Of a DNA stretch of 64,000 bases, positions 43,737 through 54,349 are shown piece after piece; the first letter of the stretch is position 1, and every line of letters starts with the position of its first letter. Below the pieces are notes generated by a model. It ran no database searches, was not told where the DNA came from, and saw nothing but the letters and a program-made list of their open reading frames with translations. The position numbers were made by a program, and so were the translations under genes. Source of the DNA: Gracilaria gracilis (taxonomy: Eukaryota; Rhodophyta; Florideophyceae; Gracilariales; Gracilariaceae); NCBI GenBank assembly GCA_030374805.1, contig JARGSG010000195.1:434001-498000 (forward strand), written 5' to 3'.

Positions 43737-46700
43737 TCCCAGTATTTGACGGTAGCGTGTGGCTTGTTCCGGCGCCAAGTTCTTTGTTGGTGGCTGCTGA
43801 TCGAGAACCTTGAGATTGTTGTATGGGGTTAACGTGGGGTTGCATTGGCTCATGCTTGTCTGTGCCAAGATGGAATCGATTGCGTCGGGCTGTGATACGT
43901 GTGTGCCTTCTTTTGTAGTTGTCATTGTCCAGTTGAGAAAACGTGTGGGTGTGCCGAGAGGCTTTATCTTGTATTTTGTGAGAAGATGGTTGTAGAGGTT
44001 GTCGATTTTGCTTTGCGTGAAGCCGAGCACAAGAAATTCGTCTATGGTTGTGCTGGCGATTGTGCAACCGTTTTCGTCGGCCTTTGTATAGAGGCAGGGG
44101 TCGTGCTCGGAGCTGCGGTATCCTATTGATGTGAGGAAAGTCTTGAGTCCATGATTGTAGAAATACACCGCGGGTGGTGACCCGTATAGATTGCCGACAA
44201 GGCGGCCGTAGGTGATTTGGTGTTTGAGTGTTCCATTGAATCTCCGCACCTGCTTGACATAAACGGGTCTGTCATGTGTATGTTTCTCGTAGAGGTATGC
44301 GGATTTGATATCGAAAGGCTCTAATGGGAGGTTGTGTGCTGCGTGTAGTGCGAGGAGCATGCGTTAGGTGGTCCAGGCGGCGGTGTACGTGGTGGTGTGT
44401 TTCGGGTCGTAGTGTATGCCTGGCTTCATCAGGTTACGGCGGAGATTGCAGCGGGCTTTTCGGTGGAGGATGTGGCCTTCGGCGGAGCGTTTATACCGGT
44501 ATACCATCCTGAGGGGAATGGCGGTGCATGTGGGTGGTGTGAATGTGGTCGGTAGCCACTGTATGCTCCTGTGTTCATCAAGGTTGTCCAGTACTTCGTC
44601 GTGGGCCGTGCTCCAATGTTTGGCATCGGGGTAGTTGCGTGGTTGTGCCGGGTTGTTCGGCGGCGGTGTGTCGATTTCTATGGTGGTGGGTATCGGTCGG
44701 TTGGTCTGAATGTTCGCTTTGAACGCTGTTGTTTTTGTGCTGGTCGGGTCTGTTGCTTTGTTGTATGGGTGGAAGTCACTGGCCCTTATTTTCTGGTACT
44801 GGTGGTTGCTGAGGTTGTAGACTACTATTTGCGTGAGGTTTGTGGCGTCCATGTACCTTGCTGGTTGGGCTCTTGGTTCGAGCTTCTTTTTCGGTGCGTA
44901 TACGGGGATTGTGCCCAATTGGCCGAATGTGTATATGTGTTTGATATGTGGCTTGGTGTTGTGCCATTTCTGGTATGGCGATTTGTCTGTGGTGGTGTGG
45001 TGCAGAAGATTGTACTTGAATATGGTGTCGCGGGCTGCATCTTCCCAAAAGCTGTCGGGCAGTCCTGCTGTTGAAAGCAGTGCTCTTACTGACTCCATGA
45101 TTGTGCGATTCAGTCGTTCTGCTATGCCATTTTCTTGTGGTTGGTGGGGTGTTCGGGATTGATGTGCTAGTCCATGGTTGCGGTATATGGCCTGCATTTT
45201 TTGGGATAAGTATTCTTTGGCGTTGTCGCTTCGGAAGTCCCGGAGAGGGTGACCGATGCGGTGGCGGATGTGGTGTAGTGTATCGTCTATGTGTGCGGGT
45301 ATGTCTTTGCGGTCTCTGATAAAGTGTGCGAGGGCGAACTTGCTGGCTGCGCAGACAATAAGTAGCATGTGGTTGTTGCCGTGTGTCGATGTGTGGTTGA
45401 CTGGTCCGCATGTGTCGGAGCTGACATATGCGCCTACTAGGTGAGTATGGTGCTTTCTTTTGCGTGGTGTGGGGTTGAGTTTGGCGTGATGGCAGGCGCT
45501 GCAAGTAAGTTTCGCGTCCTGGAGAAGGTTTTTGGGCATTGTCGGTATGCGGCCTTTGGTTGCCGTTAACAAGAGTTTGTGTGGGTGTGCATGGTTGAGT
45601 CGGAGATGCGAATCGTGTGTGGTGTGGTGAACGTTGCATCTTCGTCAATGGGTTGGGTATGATATTTGTTTGAGGCTCGCCGTGGTGGTGGGGATCTGGT
45701 ACGTTCGCGTTGCTGGTGGGGGTGATGTTCATTGTGTTGACCTTGTGCGTTTTATTCTTTTGGGCTCTTGTGTGGTTTGTGGTGTCTTGGGTTTGCGGGC
45801 TTTGTGTTGGCGTGTCTTTTGCTTTTTGTTGCTGGCCTTTGGAAGTGTGCGCGCTGTATTGGCTGTGGGAGTAGGTTGTTGACTAGTTTCGAGTTGGTAT
45901 AGATTGTTTCGCCAGAGGACTGTGGCTAGAAGGGTTGGTGGGTTGTTTTTGGTGTTTACGACATAGCCTGTATGGGCTGTGAACGCTACTAGACCGTATC
46001 GCGTGGCTAGGTCGTGTACGGAGAGCAGGTTGTGTCGCAAGTGGTTGTTGGATACTGCGTGGATTTGTATCGTTTTACGCCTGTTCGTCCGGAGCGTGAG
46101 CATTCCACTGTGCGTGCATCGCGTCTGCTGCTAAGTGGCGGTCTGTGTCAGTAGGGTGTTGCGTACGGGTTCCATGTTGGAGAGTGGGGATGTGGTGTGG
46201 GTGGGGTGTGCGACGCTGTCGAGTATAAACGTACCATTGGGTTCGTTAACGGCTTCGGGGTTGAGGTCCGGATGTTGTTGCTGCTGCTGCGGGGCGGGAT
46301 GGGGTGCAAAGTCGGGTGGCGGTATCATGTAGTATTGGGGCGCTGGACCGGCTTGAATGTAGTTGGCTTGAAATTTGCATTGTCGGTTCTTGGGGTAGCC
46401 CTCGTCTCTGCATTGCTCGTCCGTGTGGTTGCAGCGTATGCCTATAGACTAGTGGTAGCTGCACAGTTGGTTGTAGGGGATGCGGCGAACTTGGTAATTT
46501 GGGTAGTTATACTGCGGGCGTTGCTCGTAATGTTGTCGTGGGGGTCCTCAGTGTTGGTGCTTGCTGTATTTCTGCGTGTAACCATAGTCCCTGGTGATTC
46601 CTAACGGCTGGTTGATTCGGATTTGCGGCTGTTGATGTTGGGTGAATTGGTAGAGAGAACGGAGGGATTTGAATATGCGGGTGAAGTCGCGTACGGTTTT

Positions 46701-47460
46701 GTGTTTTTTGGCCAGTACATGGCCGAAAATGGGCGTCAGTGTGGGGGTCGCTTTCATTTCTGCTATCATGAAGTCGATGGTGGTTTTCTCGTCCGTTATA
46801 GCTGCGTAGAGGGCAGCGAAGATTTTCTATGGTACCTTCATGTGAGCTGCAAGGTATTTATCTACCTTATTTTGGTCGAAAGATATGCTTTCTGCTTCGG
46901 GGTAAAGAAATTGGTGGTCGGCTTTGGTCGATTGATTTTTGTCCGTGAGAATTTTCTTTGTAAGTTTGTGGGGAGTGAATGTTTCCTGTGGGACCAAAAG
47001 AATTCTAAATATGGTGTTTGCGACGCTACTCAGAATGGTTGATAGGCATTTGTTGCGCTTATGGTTATAGACTTTGAGTTCCGGTTCTTTGTTTGGGGGA
47101 GCTGAATCTAACTTGAAGTGTATGGTGGCGTTTATTGTGGCTGCGTAGGTTTGGAAAGTTATATGCCAAGACTAGGGGTTGCTGTTTTCGAGTTTTGGTA
47201 TTGTGTGGAGTTTTTCTGTGATGACCGTCGGATTGGAATGTGTACATGTAAAAGTTGGGTGTATTGTTGTTGTGTGTTGTGTGGTGTCGGAGGGTTGGTG
47301 TCTGTTGTTGGCTGTTGTGATGGCGTTTGTGTAGAGGTCTTGTATGAATGTATCGCGGCGGAGCTGGGGTCCGTTGCGCCGGGCGAAACGGGGGTTGGGT
47401 GTTGCCGTGGTGGATGGTTCGGGGATGGTGGCTTTGGTAAGGAAAGTTTCTTCGCGTATG

Positions 47461-47470
47461 GCCCATAACC
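47461..47470 (-). promoter_or_regulatory. Half-tRNA-iMet-type primer binding site
   Basis: On the element strand the LTR end CACTCACA is followed directly by GGTTATGGGC. This is not the usual TGG start of a tRNA 3'-end primer. It matches the anticodon-region (half-tRNA initiator methionine) primer site known for Drosophila copia. The copia fragment at 39273-39282 has the identical ten bases. Confidence 0.7.
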
Positions 47471-47563
47471 TGTGAGTGGAATGCACTAGCTTTCTTTACT
47501 CTTTCGCTCGTCGTCGTCGCTGAGCTTATATACAGCGCTCTCGCACTGTAATGCTGTTTGACA
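47471..47563 (-). repeat. 5' LTR of copia element
   Basis: This is a 93-bp LTR that starts TGTCAAACAGCATTACAGTG on the element strand and ends CCACTCACA. TATATAAG near its middle is a likely TATA box. It lies about 250 bp upstream of the pseudouridine synthase frame, on the other strand. Confidence 0.85.
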
Positions 47564-47811
47564 CGGTGCGTAGATTTGCTGGCGGCCTTCGAACAGAGCT
47601 CGGCGGTCATCGGCTCGTGTTCATCTCACACGGCATACAGCTCACTCACTACTGGCAAGCACTTTTCGGCTCAACTTTTCAACAGATTTCAGTACATTTC
47701 GCTTCTTCAAGCATTATTTTTCTTCTTCTGATCCTAGCGCACCAAGCACGATATTCTGGGGTGGTGACATCGAACCAACTCACTCAACGGCACTGCCCGT
47801 TCCTAAGCTAG

Positions 47812-48999
47812 ATGTTCCTAATTCGAGATGATCATACGGTCAATCTGGCGAAAGAGAACACGGAATCCGAATCCAGCTTGTTTCGGAATGTGAACATGTT
47901 TACATGGTCCGAGAGCTGCACACGCTATATGAACACGACATGCTTTCAATTGCGGAGTCGAAGCTGTGCCTCTCGTTGTATTCCTTTTTTTTCGATGCAC
48001 ATTCAGGTAGAAGGGAGAGCAGGATTTGCTGCGCCCTTAGGTTTCTGTCAACCGTGTCCGCCACATTGGATCCATCAACCATCTGCTTCTACCACAAGTC
48101 GTTCAGTATTCCGAAATCAATCAAGACGTCTACGTCAAGTGGAAGTCGGTGCTTTCTTGCTGAAACGACGGCGGTCGAGAATCATTGAGAACAGATACGA
48201 ATCACGTGTACATCTCTCTATGTTAGGCAAAGCCCCACTAGATGCTTCTCGGTCAAACTCAAACGCAATGAATCAAGGATTGTTAGACGTCGAAGCACCC
48301 AAAATCCTCGAGATAACAGATAAATGGGTTGCTGTGGATAAACCCCCTGGTATCCTTGTTCATAGAACAAAGCTTTACAAGAATGCACCACGAGAAAAGT
48401 ATTTAACGGATTACGTAACCGAACTGCTCGAGCAAGAGGTAGGTGTTGTTCAGAAAATACTCCCCGTACACAGGCTTGACAGGCCTACCAGCGGCGTCAT
48501 GGTTTTTGCTTTAGGTTGTGCGGAAAACGCAGCTGAACTGCAAGCTGCTTTGAAATCTCATGACTGCGTTAAACAATACTGGGCACTTGCTTTCGGTGCT
48601 CAAATGCCGAAGAAATGGGTTAACGATCATCCACTAAAGGATATTGATGGAAAGGATAAGAAACAAAGAAACGCAAAGACAGAGTTTGAAGTAATCGAGG
48701 TTTTCGGTGCTGCCGATGTAGTAGCTGTCAGTGCTCGTTTGAGCACGGGACGGAGGCATCAAGTCCGTCGCCACCTCAGTAATTCACGGCATCCTATCCT
48801 TGGAGACACGTCTTATTGTAAAGGGAAGCTCAATCGCATGGTCCGTGATATCTATGAAGTGAAAAGATGTTGTTTGCATTCACAAACACTTTGCTTCAAA
48901 GATCCGTCAACCGCACATCAAGTAAGCATCACTGCTCCGCTCCCCAGCGACTTGCAAAATGTTCTCAATCATATATCAAGGCAAACATCGTCTAGATAA
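47812..48999 (+). CDS. RluA-family RNA pseudouridine synthase (TruC-like)
   Basis: This enzyme isomerises uridine to pseudouridine in tRNA or rRNA. The 395-residue frame has VAVDKPPGILVH (residues 173-184), the catalytic motif HRLDRPTSG (220-228, catalytic Asp 223), an R-L-S-T-G-R-R-H-Q-V-R-R-H-L segment, and SRHPILGDTSYCKGKLNRM, the R-H-P-I-x-G-D-x-x-Y block typical of TruC-type enzymes. The first ~150 residues are outside the conserved domain. From Met40 they are rich in R, S and T and poor in acidic residues, consistent with an organelle transit peptide, so translation may start at 47929 or later. It converges with ISWI 121 bp downstream. A copia LTR lies 248 bp upstream. The RNA target is not determinable. 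Confidence 0.85.
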   Translation: MFLIRDDHTVNLAKENTESESSLFRNVNMFTWSESCTRYMNTTCFQLRSRSCASRCIPFFSMHIQVEGRAGFAAPLGFCQPCPPHWIHQPSASTTSRSVFRNQSRRLRQVEVGAFLLKRRRSRIIENRYESRVHLSMLGKAPLDASRSNSNAMNQGLLDVEAPKILEITDKWVAVDKPPGILVHRTKLYKNAPREKYLTDYVTELLEQEVGVVQKILPVHRLDRPTSGVMVFALGCAENAAELQAALKSHDCVKQYWALAFGAQMPKKWVNDHPLKDIDGKDKKQRNAKTEFEVIEVFGAADVVAVSARLSTGRRHQVRRHLSNSRHPILGDTSYCKGKLNRMVRDIYEVKRCCLHSQTLCFKDPSTAHQVSITAPLPSDLQNVLNHISRQTSSR

Positions 49000-49120
49000 T
49001 CTACTTTAGGAATGTCTCAACAACGGGCTGCATATCGTTTATTGTTCTGAAACATAACCGTCAAGGTTTTCAGTTTTTTCCGCCCCTTCTCATTAACATG
49101 TGAGATACTGTACGAAGCTT

Positions 49121-52100
49121 TTACGAAGACCTTGACAATTGCTGCGCTTTCGGTTTTGATGCAAAGTACGAATCCACTTGCGATTGCTCAGTCTTCCTCT
49201 TTTTCTGTCCAGTACTTGACCCATTGAGTCTGCCATTGCCGAACGACTCTCGGCGTTTCGCTGTGTTCTTTTTCCGCTTTTCTAACAATCTTTCTGCCTC
49301 TTGGATTTCTTCGTTCTCCTTCTCGATAAGTCGGACGAGGACATCAACTCTGCGTTTCAGTTCCACCGGAGTGCGGCTTTTAAACCACCAGTTGAATCGG
49401 AACTGCCATGCCCTTCTAACTTCAAGCTTTATATCCTCCCATTTCCCATATCCCAATTTGTCAGTCATACAGACTAGCCATCTATCTTCCTCATCAATGA
49501 ATGTTTTTGATCGATTGTGAGCATACACGACATCCAATTCCTTCCAAGGATTCTCGTATCTGTTGACCTTCAAACATATTGCGCGTTCCATCTCTTCCCG
49601 GCGGGCAATCTTTTGTTCGCCTTCTTGAATGACCTTTTGAATCTTGGACCACGATTCAATTCTAGAAGGGCCATTCTCCCAGAATGCTTTGGAATATGCA
49701 GCAACTTGTTCCATAGTCTTCTGAGCTCCAACATCTTCGGCGATCTTTTCTAGGTTGTCGCGCCCATGGCCTTCAACAGCACGCAAAAAGTTCAGATACT
49801 CTCGCCGTGACCATGAAGAGAAGCCCTCTTCCAGGAGCTTGTCCCTTTCACGCTCTAATTCAGGCGAGAGAAGTGGCTCATTTGACTTGGGCAGTGCAGG
49901 AGGTTCCTTCCCCTCGTTGATAGCTGCCTCCGATTCCGTGTTGTATTTATCAACAATGTCGCGTTCCATTTTGTAAATCTCTCGCAATCGTTCCGCATTG
50001 TACAACTGGTAATCATGTAAAGTTGGCTCTTTCCGATATCGCATCCGCGGCTTTTTCTTTTCAGGAGCTTGGGCTTGCTGACGTATTGCATCTCTAAAAT
50101 AAGCCGCTTCATCATAATTCTTCGACCTCACCCTCTTCCCCACATCAAGGTAAAACTCTTTTCCGGATGTTGTTTGTTCTTTGTAGTCCACTCCCTCGAA
50201 ATGGAAGATTGATTTTTCCTTTGCTTCATCGGTTCCAGACAGTTTGAAATCAAGTAGATCCAAGTTTCCAGAGGTTTTGATCTTCTTGTCAATTTCGTCG
50301 ACCATATCTTTTGTCTTTTCTTCTCCACGGGCTAGAAGAACCTCAATATCCTCTTCAGCGTAGTCCGAGGCATTTGACTTGAAGAACTTATCTGCCCCAA
50401 ATCTAATCATATCCAAAAGTTCGTCTTTCTGAAGGTTCTTCTTCTGCTGAGTGAGTCTGCCTTGTTGAATGACAAGCGTATCGAGTCGAAGCTTGGACAT
50501 TGCCGTTCGAAGAATTCTTTCTTCGACAGAATTCTCCGTAATAAGCCGATAAACATTCACAGGTTTCCGCTGACCAATCCTATGAGCCCTGTCCATCGCT
50601 TGAAGATCACATTGAGCGTTCCAGTCACTGTCGTAAAGAACAACCGTATCTGCAGTTGCCAGATTGATACCCAGACCACCTGCCCTTGTCGAAAGAAGGA
50701 AGATAAACTTATCAGATCCATCGCTGTTGAAGTCAATAATTTGTTGATCTCTCCATTCGCCGTCTGTTTGACCGTCAATCCTGCAAAACTTGTACTGGCG
50801 CATCGTGCAATAATCTTCCAGAATGTCCAATACCCTGGTCATTTGCGAAAAGATTAGAATACGATGACCACCTTCCTTTAGTCGTGGTATCAATTTATCA
50901 AGCAACGTTAGCTTCCCGGAATTCTGTATAAGATGCTCACCAAATGGGTCAAGAGAACGGTCTTCAACACCATCAAACAGATAGGGGTGATTGACGCATT
51001 TTCGAAGCTGCATAAGGATATTGAGCAAACGAACGCGATCTCCACCCTTACCATTTATAGCATCAATGTCCTTCTTCAAAAGATTCCTGTACACGTTCAG
51101 CTGCATTTCAGAAAGCTTTGTGAAAAGCACTGTCTCCTTCTTCGGTGGAAGATTGTGTTCAACTTCGCTCTTGAGACGACGAATCAAGAACGGCCTCAAA
51201 ACTGCATGAAGCTGAGTCACAATTTCTTTTTGCTTTGTCGCATCGGTCGTGGTGTCATTATTTTCAATAGCTTCCACACTGGAAAACCATTTCTGGAAGA
51301 CATCGGCGCTGGAAAACACATCTGGAAGCAGGAAATTGAGAAGTGCCCAAAGCTCATGAAGGTTATTCTGAAGAGGCGTACCGGTGATCAATAGACGCGC
51401 TTGAGTTGTGAACATTCGAACGACTTGAGAAAGGAGAGAGTTTTCGTTCTTTATCCGATGAGCTTCGTCGATAATCAAATAGCGCCAACTGAACTTGTTG
51501 AGATGATTCTTCTCCTTGCTCACAATTTCGTACGATGTGACAACAGCGTCAAACTTGCCATATTGAATAAGATGTGTTACTTGAGATTTTCTTTCTTGAG
51601 CGTTTCCGTGAAATCGAACGACTATCATATCTGGACACCATCGACGTATCTCCGCCATCCAGTTTCCGATAGTGCTCTTGGGTACAATGATGAGATGTGG
51701 GCCTTTTATGTTCTTGTACTGTCTCAGAAACCCGAGAAGCGAAATTGTTTGGAGTGTTTTTCCAAGACCCATTTCGTCGGCTAAGATGCCGTTTAGACCA
51801 CGCTCAAAGAGACCTATAAGGAAATTTAAGCCTTCAAGCTGGTAAGGTCGAAGTTGACCCGTAATACAACTCGGCTGTTGAGCAAGACGGGTAGTTTGCA
51901 CAAGTACTTCGACGTCGGTGCCTCCAGCTGCGCTTTCCATCATAATCTTGTCTTCTTCTTTCTCGGTCATTCTTCTCTTCGAGCCCTTGGTTCGTGTTGA
52001 AGCATCTGAAGATGGAGCAGGACGGTCGGTATCATCTTCTCCAATGAAGTGTTTGAACATAGGCGCCTGCGCGAGCAAGAAGCTGCGACGATTTCCCTCA

Positions 52101-52201
52101 GCCCGTTTTATCTCATGCGCAATTTCCGTGTTGGAAGCCTGGAGAGTTGGTGGTGGAGTAGGCATTGTTGTGGAGCCTCCTAAGAACTTGCAGAAGAGCA
52201 A
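49121..52201 (-). CDS. ISWI: ISWI-family SNF2 chromatin-remodelling ATPase
   Basis: A single uninterrupted frame of 1026 residues encodes the ATPase that slides and spaces nucleosomes. The order is: an N-terminal segment with SFLLAQAPMFKHFIGE, ATPase lobe 1 (Q-region RPYQLEGL about 118-125, Walker A DEMGLGKT 142-149, DEAH 245-248, ITGTPLQNN about 273-281), lobe 2 (SGKLTLLDKL about 429-438, RAGGLGINL, AMDRAHRIGQ), HAND region about 690-780, SANT about 793-842 (FSSWSRREYLNFLRAVEGHG), and SLIDE about 855-960 (FIDEEDRWLVCMTDKLGYGKW). That set defines ISWI, as opposed to other SNF2 proteins. The C-terminus is basic and holds QSQVDSYF (1006-1013), a perfect PCNA-interaction motif. Met13 is an alternative start. 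It is divergent from the glycosyltransferase gene. Confidence 0.96.
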   Translation of the reverse strand: MLFCKFLGGSTTMPTPPPTLQASNTEIAHEIKRAEGNRRSFLLAQAPMFKHFIGEDDTDRPAPSSDASTRTKGSKRRMTEKEEDKIMMESAAGGTDVEVLVQTTRLAQQPSCITGQLRPYQLEGLNFLIGLFERGLNGILADEMGLGKTLQTISLLGFLRQYKNIKGPHLIIVPKSTIGNWMAEIRRWCPDMIVVRFHGNAQERKSQVTHLIQYGKFDAVVTSYEIVSKEKNHLNKFSWRYLIIDEAHRIKNENSLLSQVVRMFTTQARLLITGTPLQNNLHELWALLNFLLPDVFSSADVFQKWFSSVEAIENNDTTTDATKQKEIVTQLHAVLRPFLIRRLKSEVEHNLPPKKETVLFTKLSEMQLNVYRNLLKKDIDAINGKGGDRVRLLNILMQLRKCVNHPYLFDGVEDRSLDPFGEHLIQNSGKLTLLDKLIPRLKEGGHRILIFSQMTRVLDILEDYCTMRQYKFCRIDGQTDGEWRDQQIIDFNSDGSDKFIFLLSTRAGGLGINLATADTVVLYDSDWNAQCDLQAMDRAHRIGQRKPVNVYRLITENSVEERILRTAMSKLRLDTLVIQQGRLTQQKKNLQKDELLDMIRFGADKFFKSNASDYAEEDIEVLLARGEEKTKDMVDEIDKKIKTSGNLDLLDFKLSGTDEAKEKSIFHFEGVDYKEQTTSGKEFYLDVGKRVRSKNYDEAAYFRDAIRQQAQAPEKKKPRMRYRKEPTLHDYQLYNAERLREIYKMERDIVDKYNTESEAAINEGKEPPALPKSNEPLLSPELERERDKLLEEGFSSWSRREYLNFLRAVEGHGRDNLEKIAEDVGAQKTMEQVAAYSKAFWENGPSRIESWSKIQKVIQEGEQKIARREEMERAICLKVNRYENPWKELDVVYAHNRSKTFIDEEDRWLVCMTDKLGYGKWEDIKLEVRRAWQFRFNWWFKSRTPVELKRRVDVLVRLIEKENEEIQEAERLLEKRKKNTAKRRESFGNGRLNGSSTGQKKRKTEQSQVDSYFASKPKAQQLSRSS

Positions 52202-53113
52202 AAGGGAGATATTAGTGGTCCCCAGAGATGCAAAGCAGCTCTGAGCAGTGGGGATTCCAGCGACTGTGCACGCGCGTTCGGTATTAGCGGCGAACAGGGA
52301 ACGGTGGGAGAAGAGGCTCTTTCTAACGATCGTTCGACTTATCCAGGTGCACTTGCTCGCGCCAAGACGACAGACAAACAGCGAGCAGTCAGAGAGTGAT
52401 CTTACACCTGTTGCTTTGTATGCTCCGCGTTTGAGTATGAGGTTTTTGGGTTTGCACTACGTTTGCTGATCCAGTTTTGGCGCCAAAAATGAGGGCCAAA
52501 GTTTGGAGCAACCGCTGCTATTGGATACGCCGTGCCCAAAACTAAGGTACAGGTACTCAAGTCATTCATAGTAGCCTTGTCCCACATTCCGTTATGGCAT
52601 TCAGACGCTCTAGTAGCCTAGTAGCCGATCATGGAAAAACGTAAATTTTGTTTGATCCTATACCATCCTTGCTGTATGGTTGTGTGGATGTAGGATGGTC
52701 TGTGGGTTCGAATCCAGTATCAGCAGTGTGTCGTTTCTTCTCCGAATCACGAAGCACAGAAGGCTGACTTTACACGTCAAGCAGCGGAAAGGGGTCTTCT
52801 GCGATATCACTACATCCCAACTTCCTCACCGAATGCGTTAAGCACAAGGCGAAGCGACGTCGCATGTCAAATCACTGAAAATTGGGCATAACTTCAAGTC
52901 TTCTTTGTCTCACGTCGCAACGTATCTTATTGTTTGGGAATCTGCACATCGACTTGCATGCTTTCACTGAACTTCCTCTCTGTACCTTTACGATCCTATC
53001 ATCATCGATTCTTTCCATAACTTTTTTGCAAGAGTCTCTTCCGTTTAACCACAACAAGTCTTTCACTGAAACCTGCAGATAGCTTTTTCGTAGCACTGAA
53101 TCGCTGAACAGCA
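52202..53113. other. Divergent intergenic region, ISWI and glycosyltransferase
   Basis: About 0.9 kb lies between two divergent genes and should hold both promoters. I see no ORF of interest and no clear TATA box. A GGTTCGAATCC word (52705-52715) looks like a tRNA B box, but no cloverleaf forms around it. Confidence 0.5.
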
Positions 53114-54349
53114 ATGGACACACTCGTTCAAACGTATCGAAGTCAAACAGCTCGTGCTGGAACTGCAGAGCCTTTTGTGCATGCAACCGTTGCGACATAC
53201 GTCCTTTTGCTCTTCACCGCGACCATTCTAAATGTAATGGCACCGCATTGGGTTTCGCGCAATGTTGTTGCTGATCCGTTGTTAGCCAATCAATCCAAGA
53301 TCACTCCTTTGTCAACCATTAACCGTATCGGGGCACCGAGTGTATCTCGGTGTATTTCTCGTGGCTTAATGCTCGGCATTGATGATAATCCTGTCATCAG
53401 CCGTGTTCGTGCGGAAATGGGATGCGGTTGTCGGGTTCCAGACGTTTATGAACCCCATGAAACACCTACTGTGTGTGCCATTATTCAAAGCTTCAATCAT
53501 GAGCAAAACGTGGAGCGAATCGCAAAGGCACTTATCAATAATCCTTCAGTGCAAGAAGTTATTGTTTGTGAAGACGGCTCGACTGACTCTAGTATGGACA
53601 AATGGATGGAGCAGCTACGCGATCACAAGCACTTTATCGTCGTAAGTAATAATTTGCACGAAACTAGATGTTACAACCGCGCGATGCGTATGAGTTCAGC
53701 AGAGTATTTTGTGCTTCTTCAGGACGATGATCTACCGCCAGAATCGAAAGATGACGACTCTAAAGACGCTGTGCCTTTAAATTGGGTAAGTCATGCTCTG
53801 GAGTTGTTCGACGCTGATCCCAAACTTGGGGTTCTCAGCGGATTCATTGGCCAGTTATGGGATGGAGAGGATAAAGGTTTCGAATTTGGAGAACAAACCA
53901 GCGATCACGGCGGAACACGAAAAGGGAAGACTGTAAGAATCCCGTTCTTAAGCTCAAGAACGCTGCACCCCTTTATGTACGTCGAGTGTGCATGGATTGC
54001 TCCTCTTTTCATACGTTCCGAGTCACTTCATCGACTAGGTGGTCTGGATGTCGGCCTCTTCCGCGCTGGCGAGCCCGGAGTATGGCAAGACTGTGTCCTC
54101 AGCTACGCAGCATGGAATGCAGGATGGAGGGTCGGGGTTTACGATTCGAGCTTCCAACGTGGTGTCGGAGGGCACGGATCTGCAAGCTCCCCCAGCAAGA
54201 TTAAACTCCGTGGCGATGTTTGGAAGAAAGCCAAGAATGCTGTGGATCAGAGGTATGACAGAGCTTTTATCCATCAACATGTGCTACATCTCAACAATCA
54301 GACGCTCATGACAAGATTCGAGCAAGAACGTGGCAACTCGGAAACATGA
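53114..54349 (+). CDS. Family 2 glycosyltransferase, type II membrane protein
   Basis: This 411-residue protein has one hydrophobic segment (residues about 22-43, FVHATVATYVLLLFTATILNVM), a signal anchor that would place the catalytic domain in the Golgi or ER lumen. The GT-A domain starts at about 118: TVCAIIQSFNHEQNVERI, VIVCEDGSTDSSMD (150-163, nucleotide-binding E/D-G-S), N at the CYNRAM block, and LLQDDDLPP (201-209, the D-x-D metal-binding site). A later ECAWIAPLFIRSESLHRLGGLD segment and CVLSYAAWNAGWRVGVYD fit the acceptor half. The sugar donor and acceptor cannot be told; cell-wall polysaccharide or glycoprotein synthesis is plausible. The frame is a single exon. It converges on the GSA aminotransferase gene 195 bp away. 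Confidence 0.88.
   Translation: MDTLVQTYRSQTARAGTAEPFVHATVATYVLLLFTATILNVMAPHWVSRNVVADPLLANQSKITPLSTINRIGAPSVSRCISRGLMLGIDDNPVISRVRAEMGCGCRVPDVYEPHETPTVCAIIQSFNHEQNVERIAKALINNPSVQEVIVCEDGSTDSSMDKWMEQLRDHKHFIVVSNNLHETRCYNRAMRMSSAEYFVLLQDDDLPPESKDDDSKDAVPLNWVSHALELFDADPKLGVLSGFIGQLWDGEDKGFEFGEQTSDHGGTRKGKTVRIPFLSSRTLHPFMYVECAWIAPLFIRSESLHRLGGLDVGLFRAGEPGVWQDCVLSYAAWNAGWRVGVYDSSFQRGVGGHGSASSPSKIKLRGDVWKKAKNAVDQRYDRAFIHQHVLHLNNQTLMTRFEQERGNSET

Larger units (their letters stand above)
42632..47563 (-). mobile_element. Ty1/copia element with short LTRs
   Basis: This is a 4932-bp minus-strand element flanked by the 5-bp duplication CGGTG (42627-42631 and 47564-47568). Its LTRs begin TG and end CA, with a primer site next to the 5' LTR and a short purine tract next to the 3' LTR. 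The coding order is gag (about 47130-46550), zinc-binding and protease region (about 46460-46130), pre-integrase (46103-45729, LLSVHDLATRYGLVAF), integrase (45572 to about 44900, with HFIRDRKDIPAHIDD and TPHQPQENGIAERLNRTIMES), reverse transcriptase (about 44680-43740, FDIKSAYLYEKHTHDRPV) and RNase H (about 43440-42935, SLSTTEAEYVAATEA). A MITE-like copy is inserted within the pol gene. The body is broken by several breaks. The LTRs are closely similar, so the insertion is much younger than the other retroelements here. Confidence 0.9.

Noticed and set aside
44316-45500. Long plus-strand frames across the copia element with V, C and W-rich translations
   Set aside because: They are antisense shadows; the minus strand carries clear integrase and reverse transcriptase motifs.
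52670-52726. tRNA-like sequence with a perfect B box GGTTCGAATCC
   Set aside because: The A box is poor, the distance between boxes is too short, the T stem has a mismatch, and no 7-bp acceptor stem at the right distance can be formed.
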